Origin: Prevotellaceae bacterium
GTDB lineage: Bacteria; Bacteroidota; Bacteroidia; Bacteroidales; Bacteroidaceae
Direction: 5' to 3'
NCBI GenBank assembly: GCA_022508635.1
Contig: JAFLUV010000110.1
Span: 1 to 7,844, forward strand
Length of the DNA: 7,844 nt
Made by a program: the position numbers and the translations under genes. Below the pieces are notes generated by a model. It was not told where the DNA came from and did not search any database. It saw only the letters and a program-made list of their open reading frames with translations. Below are positions 1-6,991 of the stretch, in pieces (the stretch's first letter is position 1; each line of letters starts with the position of its first letter).

Positions 1-104
1 TCTTCCCTAAGAAACCGTGCATCGTATGTGAGAGGATGATCGACAGACAATTAACTCTATTTTGAATTCGTCGAACTCACGTTAATATAACAAGCTATAT
101 CGAC

Positions 105-1028
105 TTATAGACAAAAACGAAATAAAAAGCTTGCGAGCAGATAGCGCAGAGAATAGCACTTCAGTGGTAGCGGCAACAGGCCTTCTGTCCGAAGCTCTCG
201 GCAACGGCGGTATAGTTCTCCTATGCTATGAGTCTGAGTCCAGGCCTTCTGCAAGTAGTCGACAGTTAATTGCCTGACACGACGTTCAAGTAAAGGATTA
301 TTATAAGACTTTAATTTACTGATTATACAATGAATATCGTTGAGTCGACGCTGTATCTTTACAGAGGATTTCGAGCTTGTGATAGTACCCGAGTGCTGAC
401 GATAGAAGTAGGCTTTCACCCTGAGGTCGACGAGCGTGTCCGCCCTCAGAAAAAGCAATGGTGTGAAGAGTTCGTCCTCATGTAGAAGACCGGGACAGAA
501 ACGCAAGTCACCCAGCGCTTCACGCCGGAAAGCATAGCCCCAAGCAGCCGCACGAAGGTTAGAATTCTGCAGGAAGGAACTCCCGGTCCATTCCTCCTTG
601 TTCACACTACAGCGCTTTCCACAAATATTTATCCAAGGAATAAGCTTTTCTCGCCAATGCCTGTTGGTCTTGGTTTCCCAAAACATCACCACATCAGCCT
701 GCTCGCTTCGCACTTGATTCAGGACAACTTCATAGGCAGAGGGAATAAGGCAGTCGTCGGCATCAACAAATTGTATATAACGCCCGCTGGCATGACTGAG
801 ACCAGTGTTGCGGGCAGCCGATAGCCCTGCCTGCTCCTGGCGGAACACCATAAAGTCTCCCCTTTCGTGGAAAAGGGATGAAAACGGTACATCGCTCCCA
901 TCATCCACTATAATAACCTCGCCTTCACCCTCACGAAGAGGAAGCGCGCGGATGCTATCCAAGCAAGTTTGCAGGAAAGTTTCCGGTTCGTCGTGATAAG
1001 TAATGATGAAAGAGATGAGCGGCTTCAT
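105..1028 (-). CDS. Family 2 glycosyltransferase (GT-A fold)
   Basis: Predicted cytoplasmic enzyme that transfers a sugar from a nucleotide-sugar donor, probably for surface polysaccharide or lipopolysaccharide synthesis; donor and acceptor cannot be read from sequence. The 307-aa product opens with the typical GT2 beta strand (LISFIITYHDEPE, residues 4-16), then IIVDDGSD (39-46), QAGLSAARNTGLSHASGRY (66-84) and the metal-binding DxD-type motif FVDADD (87-92). HEDELF (183-188) matches the late acidic motif near the catalytic base in this family. No signal peptide is seen; the C-terminus (LLASFLFRFCL) is hydrophobic and could touch the membrane. I chose the ATG at 1028 over an in-frame ATG at 1094 because the conserved fold starts at MKPLIS and a TAnnTTTG box lies between the two. 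One line near the 3' end (301-360) is only 17/60 G+C. It is divergent from topB. The family is clear; the substrate is unknown. Confidence 0.9.
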   Translation of the reverse strand: MKPLISFIITYHDEPETFLQTCLDSIRALPLREGEGEVIIVDDGSDVPFSSLFHERGDFMVFRQEQAGLSAARNTGLSHASGRYIQFVDADDCLIPSAYEVVLNQVRSEQADVVMFWETKTNRHWREKLIPWINICGKRCSVNKEEWTGSSFLQNSNLRAAAWGYAFRREALGDLRFCPGLLHEDELFTPLLFLRADTLVDLRVKAYFYRQHSGTITSSKSSVKIQRRLNDIHCIISKLKSYNNPLLERRVRQLTVDYLQKAWTQTHSIGELYRRCRELRTEGLLPLPLKCYSLRYLLASFLFRFCL

Positions 1029-1036
1029 AGCAGGGG

Positions 1037-1044
1037 CAAAGGTA
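1037..1044 (-). promoter_or_regulatory. Bacteroidota -7 promoter box for the glycosyltransferase
   Basis: Read on the minus strand this is TACCTTTG, an exact match to the Bacteroidota sigma-ABfr -7 consensus TAnnTTTG. The -33 position, 19 bases upstream (1064-1066), reads TTC rather than TTG, so that half is imperfect. Only eight bases separate the box from the ATG at 1028, so the mRNA would have a very short leader. The placement argues against translation from the in-frame ATG at 1094, which lies upstream of the box. Confidence 0.6.
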
Positions 1045-1117
1045 CGAAAAAAAGGCGAAAGGCGAACAGCTGGAGCAGGAAAAATTGCTATCATAATAAG
1101 AACTTGAAAGCCGAGAA

Positions 1118-1148
1118 TTGGGAAGCTGAAACTTTTTTATTACTTTTG
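1118..1148 (+). promoter_or_regulatory. Bacteroidota promoter for topB (-33 TTG, -7 TAnnTTTG)
   Basis: TTG at 1118-1120 and TACTTTTG at 1141-1148 are separated by 20 bases, matching the Bacteroidota promoter layout (TTG at -33, TAnnTTTG at -7). The topB ATG starts 17 bases after the box, giving a short leader without a clear Shine-Dalgarno sequence. This is the only full match I found upstream of any plus-strand gene in the window, so it may serve all three genes up to the terminator at 6932-6967. Confidence 0.7.
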
Positions 1149-1165
1149 CAAATAAAAACAGCAAT

Positions 1166-3133
1166 ATGATTGTTTGCATTGCCGAGAAGCCTTCCGTAGC
1201 TCGCGAAATCGCTCACGTACTCGGGGCTAACAGCCAGAGAGACGGCTACATGGAAGGGAACGGCTACCAAGTGACTTGGACCTTCGGCCACCTGTGTGAG
1301 TTGAAAGAACCGCATGAATACACATCAATGTGGAAAAGCTGGAGCTTAGGACAATTGCCTATCATTCCTCCCCGCTTCGGTATCAAGCTAAAGCCAGACA
1401 AAGGTGTGGAAAAACAATTCCGCACTATTGAAGGTCTGATGCAGAATGCCGACGAAATCATCAATTGCGGCGATGCCGGACAGGAAGGTGAACTCATCCA
1501 GAGATGGGTAATGCAAAAGGCAGCGGCAAAGTGTCCCGTCAAGCGGCTCTGGGTAAACAGTCTGACAGAGGAAGCCATCCGCGAAGGTTTCCGGACGCTC
1601 AAGGAACAAAGTGCCTATCAGGGTCTTTACGAGGCAGGGCTGATGCGCGCCATCGGCGATTGGCTGCTCGGAATGAACGCTACGCGACTCTACACACTGA
1701 AGTATGCATCGGGCACGCACCAAGTGCTTAGCATTGGCAGGGTGCAAACCCCTACCCTCGCCCTCGTCGTTGCCCGTCAGCAAGAGATAGACAACTTCGT
1801 CCCGCGTCAGTCATGGGTACTCTCCACACTCTATCGAGACACGAAGTTCAGTGCCATTGAAAGAGACGAAGAGGCTGAAGCCGAGGATGCAGCAGCAGTA
1901 GCCGAAGCAACCCAAAAAGGGAAGAAACAAAAACCGAAAGGTCTCATCTACAAGCCAATAGAATGTGCTACGGAGGCTGAAGGCAATGCCATGCTTGAGA
2001 GCATCAGGGAAAAACCATTTGCCATTCTTTCTGTCGAGAAAAAGAAAGGCACAGAGGCACCGCCAAGGCTCTATGACTTGACGAGCCTGCAAGTGGACTG
2101 CAACAAGAAGCTGGGTCTCTCGGCAGAGCAGACGCTCTCCATCATACAGAGTCTTTACGAGAAGAAGGTCACGACATATCCGCGTGTAGACACCACTTTC
2201 CTGCCCGATGATGTCTACCCCAAGTGTCCGCAGACAATGAACAGCCTTTACCGCACAACATTCGCCGGCGTGGCACCCTATGCCGACCTTATCCGTCCAT
2301 TAGGAGGTGGAAAGCCGTTGCGCAAGTCGAAGAAGGTGTTTGACAACTCCAAAGTCACCGACCACCATGCCATCATCCCGACGGATGTCATACCACAAAA
2401 CCTTACAGAATTAGAACAGAAAGTATTCGACCTTGTGGCACGTACCTTCATTGCCGCCTTTTATGACGACTGCAATTTCGAGACGACGACCGTCATGGGC
2501 GAAGTGAAGCGCGATGATGCATCGTCCATCCTCTTCCGCACGACAGGCAAGGTCATCGTCCAAGAGGGCTGGCATGCAGTATTCAGGAAGAAGGCTGATA
2601 CAGATGAGGAAGCAGAAAAGCAGGACACACTGCCCGTTTTCACAAAAGGCGAAAGCGGAAAGCACACGCCTCAGCTCTCCGAAAAATGGACGACACCGCC
2701 AAAGCCTTACACCGATGCCACACTGCTCCGGGCAATGGAAACAGCAGGCAAGACCGTGGAAGACGAGGAACTGCGCGATGCGCTGAAGGAGAACGGCATC
2801 GGTCGTCCCAGTACCCGCGCCGCCATCATCGAGACACTTATTCGCCGACACTATATCCGCCGCGAACGTTCTTCGCTACGTCCCACGCCGACGGGTACAG
2901 AACTCATTGGCATCATCCACGAAGATCTCATAAAAAGTGCAGAATTAACCGGGCGGTGGGAAAAGAAACTGAGACAGATAGAACGCCATGAATACGAGGC
3001 AAGAACCTTCCTTGAGGAGCTTAAGCAAATGGTCTCGGACATTGTCCTCTCCGTCTTGCGGGACAACACACCGCGCCACATTACAGTCATTGAGGACACA
3101 ACCGCATACACCCATCGAAAGAAGAAAAAGTAG
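1166..3133 (+). CDS. topB: DNA topoisomerase III (type IA)
   Basis: Type IA topoisomerase that cuts one DNA strand through a 5'-phosphotyrosine link and passes a strand, relaxing negative supercoils and decatenating replication or recombination intermediates in the cytoplasm. The 655-aa length is close to E. coli TopB. The N-terminal Toprim domain starts MIVCIAEKPSVAREIA with Glu7. The acidic motif reads GDAGQEGE (102-109), where the family usually has DxDRE. Next come SIGRVQTP (189-196), the catalytic tyrosine Tyr338 in TTYPRVDT with Arg340, VTDHHAIIPT (397-406) and KENGIGRPST (541-550). Residues 232-259 form an acidic-then-lysine-rich low-complexity insert. The C-terminus ends in a lysine run with no CxxC zinc fingers. 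Such enzymes occur both on chromosomes and on conjugative elements, but no mobilisation genes are seen here. It is the first gene of the plus-strand block, with its own promoter at 1118-1148. Confidence 0.95.
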   Translation: MIVCIAEKPSVAREIAHVLGANSQRDGYMEGNGYQVTWTFGHLCELKEPHEYTSMWKSWSLGQLPIIPPRFGIKLKPDKGVEKQFRTIEGLMQNADEIINCGDAGQEGELIQRWVMQKAAAKCPVKRLWVNSLTEEAIREGFRTLKEQSAYQGLYEAGLMRAIGDWLLGMNATRLYTLKYASGTHQVLSIGRVQTPTLALVVARQQEIDNFVPRQSWVLSTLYRDTKFSAIERDEEAEAEDAAAVAEATQKGKKQKPKGLIYKPIECATEAEGNAMLESIREKPFAILSVEKKKGTEAPPRLYDLTSLQVDCNKKLGLSAEQTLSIIQSLYEKKVTTYPRVDTTFLPDDVYPKCPQTMNSLYRTTFAGVAPYADLIRPLGGGKPLRKSKKVFDNSKVTDHHAIIPTDVIPQNLTELEQKVFDLVARTFIAAFYDDCNFETTTVMGEVKRDDASSILFRTTGKVIVQEGWHAVFRKKADTDEEAEKQDTLPVFTKGESGKHTPQLSEKWTTPPKPYTDATLLRAMETAGKTVEDEELRDALKENGIGRPSTRAAIIETLIRRHYIRRERSSLRPTPTGTELIGIIHEDLIKSAELTGRWEKKLRQIERHEYEARTFLEELKQMVSDIVLSVLRDNTPRHITVIEDTTAYTHRKKKK

Positions 3134-3223
3134 GCAGACAATAAAAAACAACTCCTATACGTTATATTATATAAATAAGGTAGAAACTACTCAAGCCTGC
3201 AAACCATAAACTTCTGATTACTA
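3134..3223 (+). other. AT-rich spacer between topB and the PorE-like gene
   Basis: This 90-base spacer is rich in A and T (for example around 3160-3178) and holds no hairpin followed by a T run, so topB has no visible terminator. I found no TAnnTTTG box and no Shine-Dalgarno sequence before the ATG at 3224. The downstream gene may be read through from topB or may use a promoter that does not fit the consensus. Confidence 0.4.
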
Positions 3224-5467
3224 ATGTCTCATATCAAGTCCCTGCTCCGCCAGCTGTTTGTCGTGCTCCCATGCCTTACGGCAATAACAGGAGGATTGTT
3301 CCTCTCTGCCTGCGGAGCCGATACCCACGTCAAGAAGGGCGATCAGTTCTATGCCATAGGCGAATACTATGATGCTGCAGCCGAATACAAGAAGGCATAC
3401 ACGCGAACTCAGACAAAAGACAAACAGAAGCGTGGTCAGAGAGCATGGAAGATGGCACAATGCTACCGACGCATCAACTACACCGCCAAAGCCATCGGCA
3501 GTTACCAGAATGCCCTACGCTACGGCTATCCCGACTCCATGGCTTTCCTCTATTTGGGACAGCTTCAGCAAAAGAACGGCGACTATAAGAATGCGATAAA
3601 GTCGTACACTGCCTTCTTAGACTTTGTGCCGGGCGATACTCTGGCGCTGAACGGCATACAGGGCTGCACGCTGGCTCCCGAGTGGAAAAAAAAATTCTCG
3701 CTCTATAGCATCAAGAAAGAACCTATCCTCACCAGCCGTCGCAGCGACTTCTCGCCTGCACTTTTGGGAGACGACAGTGATATGCTCTACTTCACCTCCA
3801 CCCGTAACGATGCCAAAGGCAACGAGATAAGCGGCATCACAGGAACCAAGAGTGCAGACATCTTCTTCTGCCGCAAAAACGACAAGGACAAGTGGGATCA
3901 ACCAGAACCTGCAGAAGGCGAACTCAACAGCGAGTATGATGAAGGCGCATGCTGTTTCTCGCCTGATGGCAAGACGATGTACCTCACCGTCTGCACCTTC
4001 GACTCCGATTATCCTCGCTACGCCCAGATATATACCAGTACGCGCAGCGATGCCTCCTGGAGCAAACCGCAACTCTTGCAGATAGGCAAGGACACTCTCT
4101 CCAGCTATGCACATCCTGCTGTCTCGCCCGACGGACGATGGCTCTATTTCACAAGCGACATGCCGGGCGGACAGGGAGGTTTCGACATCTGGCGCGTTGC
4201 ACTTACCGACCACGGTATGGGCGGCATAGAGAACCTCGGATACCCCATCAACACACCAGGCGATGAGATGTTTCCTGCCTTCCGTCCCAACGGTGACTTC
4301 TATTTCTCAAGCAACGGACATGTAGGAATGGGCGGGCTCGACCTCTTTGTCGTCAAGTATCCGGACCAGGAAACAGAGACAGACGATGATGGAAACAACT
4401 TGCCTATAGACAAATCTCCGGCACCGCCTGCATCACTTCCTGCACCCTACACTATCGAGAACCTGGGTTATCCGATGAACTCCAGCGGCGATGACTTCGG
4501 CATAACATTTGAAGGAGTGCATAACCGCGGCTACTTCTCCACTAATCGTGGTGATGCCCGAGGGTGGGATCACATCATGTCCTTTGATCATCCGGAGGTG
4601 GTACTTACAGTCAAGGGTTGGGTTTACGAAAAAGACGGCTACGAACTTCCGGAAGGTCTTGTCTATATGGTTGGCAACGACGGTACGTATCTCAAGCTCA
4701 GTGTCCGGGGAGACGGATCCTTCGAACAGGAGGTGAAGCCAAAGGTTGACTACGTCCTGCTCGGCACTTGTCAGGGCTATCTCAACCACAAAGAGGAGCT
4801 CCACGTAGACACCAGCAGCGTAAGTCGCGAGTTTGTCCTGCAATTTCCCCTGGCAAGCATCAACCATCCCGTACTCATCCGCAACGTCTTCTATGAGTTC
4901 GACTCTGCGGAATTGACGGAAAGCTCTACGATGGCCCTTGACAGCCTTGTCGACCTTCTCAACGAAAACCCCAACGTCACCATCGAACTGGCTGCCCACT
5001 GCGACTACCGCGGAGCAGACGAGTACAACGAACGCCTCTCCCAACGACGTGCAGAGAGTGTGGTAAAATACCTCATCGCACATGGTATCGACACACTCCG
5101 CCTTACCCCTGTCGGCTACGGAGAGAAGCGCCCGAAGGTCGTGACGCGCAAAATTGCAGCCACTTACGACTTCCTCAACGAGGGAGATTCGCTGACTGAA
5201 GCCTTCATCCTTGCACTTGAGGACGAAGAGAAACAGGAGATATGCAATGCCCTGAACCGTCGCACTGAGTTCAAAGTGCTTCGTACCACCTATCGTCTTT
5301 TTGATGCCCCGACGCCAGCTTCTGCCAAAGAGCCGGCACCCAATCCGGAACAAAGCGAGGAGAGCAAGGACGAAGCCGGGCAACAAGCATCAGAGTCGGA
5401 AGCAGAAGAGGACGAAGGCGCACAGAACCAAGAGGCAGAGACAATGGAAGACGACGGTTCTCAGTAG
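3224..5467 (+). CDS. PorE-like OmpA-family lipoprotein with TPR, beta-propeller and CRD domains (type IX secretion)
   Basis: The 747-aa product carries a lipoprotein signal with lipobox LSAC (Cys30) and should be anchored in the outer membrane facing the periplasm. Domains in order: TPR helices (about 33-148); five PD40/WD40-like propeller blades (about 170-455), each with a motif such as FSPDGKTMYLT (245-255) or SPDGRWLYFTSD (301-312); a carboxypeptidase-regulatory-like beta sandwich (about 458-530); and an OmpA_C domain (about 553-690). Asp594 and Arg609 align with the OmpA pair that grips diaminopimelate in peptidoglycan. An insert (about 637-675) interrupts the OmpA domain. The last 50 or so residues are a Glu/Asp/Ser/Gln-rich tail, probably disordered. 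This order is that of PorE (PG1058) of Porphyromonas gingivalis, which links the type IX secretion complex to peptidoglycan; orthology is inferred from architecture. Other OmpA/PD40 paralogues exist in Bacteroidota. No other secretion gene is adjacent. Confidence 0.9.
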   Translation: MSHIKSLLRQLFVVLPCLTAITGGLFLSACGADTHVKKGDQFYAIGEYYDAAAEYKKAYTRTQTKDKQKRGQRAWKMAQCYRRINYTAKAIGSYQNALRYGYPDSMAFLYLGQLQQKNGDYKNAIKSYTAFLDFVPGDTLALNGIQGCTLAPEWKKKFSLYSIKKEPILTSRRSDFSPALLGDDSDMLYFTSTRNDAKGNEISGITGTKSADIFFCRKNDKDKWDQPEPAEGELNSEYDEGACCFSPDGKTMYLTVCTFDSDYPRYAQIYTSTRSDASWSKPQLLQIGKDTLSSYAHPAVSPDGRWLYFTSDMPGGQGGFDIWRVALTDHGMGGIENLGYPINTPGDEMFPAFRPNGDFYFSSNGHVGMGGLDLFVVKYPDQETETDDDGNNLPIDKSPAPPASLPAPYTIENLGYPMNSSGDDFGITFEGVHNRGYFSTNRGDARGWDHIMSFDHPEVVLTVKGWVYEKDGYELPEGLVYMVGNDGTYLKLSVRGDGSFEQEVKPKVDYVLLGTCQGYLNHKEELHVDTSSVSREFVLQFPLASINHPVLIRNVFYEFDSAELTESSTMALDSLVDLLNENPNVTIELAAHCDYRGADEYNERLSQRRAESVVKYLIAHGIDTLRLTPVGYGEKRPKVVTRKIAATYDFLNEGDSLTEAFILALEDEEKQEICNALNRRTEFKVLRTTYRLFDAPTPASAKEPAPNPEQSEESKDEAGQQASESEAEEDEGAQNQEAETMEDDGSQ

Positions 5468-5500
5468 GCTGTATACAAGAAAACCTAAGCTATTTTCTTT

Positions 5501-6916
5501 ATGAAACGCTATGTATTTTGCATTCTTTTACAGTGCCTGATTTGTTCAGGCCATGCAGGAAACCAGGAAATGAGGATAAAGGTGTCAGAGAACGGCCGCT
5601 ATCTGCAATACAGCGACGGCACCCCGTTCTTTTATCTGGGGGATACGGCCTGGGAGTTGTTTCACCGGCTGGACAGAGAGGAGGCAGACTTATATCTGGA
5701 AGACCGCGCGAAGAAGGGATATACGGTGATACAGGCTGTGGCGTTGTCGGAGCTGGACGGCCATGTAGTCCCGAACCCCTACGGCTTTCTGCCCCTGACG
5801 GACCTGGATCCCGCCCGTCCTGCATTGCGGGAAGGGGCGGACAACGACTACTGGGATCATGTGGACTACGTGGTAAACAAGGCAAATTCCTTGGGAATGC
5901 TTATCGGGCTGCTGCCTACGTGGGGCAGGTACTGGAACGACGGGAAGCCGCTCTTCAACAAGGAGAATGCCGAGTCCTACGGCAAGTTCCTCGGCCAGCG
6001 CTACAAGGATGCAGGCATCATCTGGATTCTTGGAGGCGACCGTAACCCAGACACTCCGGAGAAGAAGGAAATCATCCGGGCGATGGCACGAGGACTGAAG
6101 GCCGGCGACGAAGGCAATCACCTGACAACATTCCATCCCACAGGCTGGTCTGGCTCGGCACAATGGTTCCACGACGAGGACTGGCTGGACTTCAACATGC
6201 GACAGAACGGACACGAAGTGCTGTATTCCCGCCGCTACAGCAGTACGCTGGCCGACTACGACCGCCGTCCCGTGAAGCCGGTCATAGACGGAGAACCGCT
6301 CTATGAAGACCATCCCGTCTGTTTCAATCCCGGAGAAATGGGACACTCCGTATCGGCCGACGTGAGGCGGGCGATGTACTGGGACCTGTTCAACGGCGCA
6401 TGCGGCCATACCTACGGACACCATTCTGTGTGGCAGATGTTCGACCCCGAAAAAGGGAGGAATCCGATAAACAACCCCCTGATGTCCTGGAAAGAGGCAA
6501 TCCACCAGCCAGGAGCCGGACAGATGAAGTACGGGAGGCAGCTGATGGAGTCGCGTCCGTACCTCTCCCGCATCCCCGACGCAACGGCCATCGTGCCCGA
6601 CAAAGTGCAGACCTCCGTACCGGGAGAAGGCCTCTACCACTTCTCTGCCACACGCGACGAAGAGGGCACCTACCTCATGGTATACGTGCCAACAGGCAGA
6701 AAGTTCACCGTCCGCACGGACATCATAAAGGGAAAGAAGATAAAGGCATGGTGGTACGACCCTCGCAACGGCAGGGCAAAGAAGGCAGGCACGTTCAGCA
6801 ACCAGGGGCAGAAAGAGTTCATCTCCCCTACTCCCGGAGAGATGACGGACTGGATACTGGTGCTCGACGACGCCTCTTTCAAGTATCCGCCTCCCGGCTC
6901 CGTCCGCCACAACTGA
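5501..6916 (+). CDS. Secreted GH140-like glycoside hydrolase (DUF4038/apiosidase-like, with putative collagen-binding C-terminal domain)
   Basis: Predicted exported glycosidase of 471 aa. Residues 1-19 form a Sec signal peptide with likely cleavage after SGHA; the cysteines at 12 and 15 do not fit a lipobox, so it is probably periplasmic or surface-released. The mature protein begins with a short strand region (NGRYLQYSDGTPFFYLGDTAWELF, split over 31-54) typical of the DUF4038 (apiosidase-like) TIM barrel, which runs to about residue 350. WILGGDRNP (175-183, Asp180) and VIDGEPLYE (261-269, Glu265) are the best candidates for acid/base and nucleophile. Residues about 365-460 form the beta-sandwich called 'putative collagen-binding domain', which packs on the barrel. 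The family includes BT1012, an apiosidase acting on rhamnogalacturonan-II. Substrate here is inferred. It lies 33 bases after the PorE-like gene with no terminator between, and is followed by a strong terminator. No SusC/SusD pair is nearby. Confidence 0.88.
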   Translation: MKRYVFCILLQCLICSGHAGNQEMRIKVSENGRYLQYSDGTPFFYLGDTAWELFHRLDREEADLYLEDRAKKGYTVIQAVALSELDGHVVPNPYGFLPLTDLDPARPALREGADNDYWDHVDYVVNKANSLGMLIGLLPTWGRYWNDGKPLFNKENAESYGKFLGQRYKDAGIIWILGGDRNPDTPEKKEIIRAMARGLKAGDEGNHLTTFHPTGWSGSAQWFHDEDWLDFNMRQNGHEVLYSRRYSSTLADYDRRPVKPVIDGEPLYEDHPVCFNPGEMGHSVSADVRRAMYWDLFNGACGHTYGHHSVWQMFDPEKGRNPINNPLMSWKEAIHQPGAGQMKYGRQLMESRPYLSRIPDATAIVPDKVQTSVPGEGLYHFSATRDEEGTYLMVYVPTGRKFTVRTDIIKGKKIKAWWYDPRNGRAKKAGTFSNQGQKEFISPTPGEMTDWILVLDDASFKYPPPGSVRHN

Positions 6917-6931
6917 GCCAAAACCTCCGAC

Positions 6932-6967
6932 GCCGGCAGCCACCTCCTTTGTGTTGCCGGCTTTTTT
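6932..6967 (+). terminator. Intrinsic terminator after the glycoside hydrolase
   Basis: GCCGGCA (6932-6938) pairs with TGCCGGC (6955-6961), extended inward by a G-T wobble and a C-G pair to nine pairs, with a loop of about 12 bases. Six T residues follow directly (6962-6967). It lies 15 bases after the stop codon of the hydrolase and ends the plus-strand block. On the minus strand the T run is missing directly after the stem, so it is not clearly bidirectional for the convergent gene. Confidence 0.85.
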
Positions 6968-6991
6968 CTGCATGAAACGGAAGGCAAGCAC

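Noticed and set aside
1..104. Edge sequence: a possible minus-strand start (ATG at 22, reading MHGFLGK off the edge) and a possible plus-strand C-terminus ending at 65 that contains a CxxC (PCIVCERM).
   Set aside because: Too short to choose between them, with no promoter or terminator to help. I see no supportable gene in these bases.
1051..1064. Tandem AAAGGCG AAAGGCG between the divergent genes.
   Set aside because: Only two 7-base copies; likely chance, although it overlaps the region where the minus-strand -33 element would lie.
1029..1094. N-terminal extension of the glycosyltransferase from the in-frame ATG at 1094.
   Set aside because: The extra 22 residues lie upstream of the GT2 fold and across the likely promoter box.
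4433..5386. Antisense open frame of 317 codons opposite the 3' half of the PorE-like gene.
   Set aside because: No family resemblance; the sense frame carries well-conserved PD40, CRD and OmpA motifs.
5690..6991. Long open frame (about 430 codons) on the minus strand, antisense to the glycosidase and starting with GTG right after the stop of the 231-aa gene.
   Set aside because: It reads straight through the terminator hairpin, has no recognisable domain, and its Val/Arg/His/Cys-rich composition is typical of the reverse complement of a G+C-rich gene. The sense frame has a signal peptide and a clear enzyme family.
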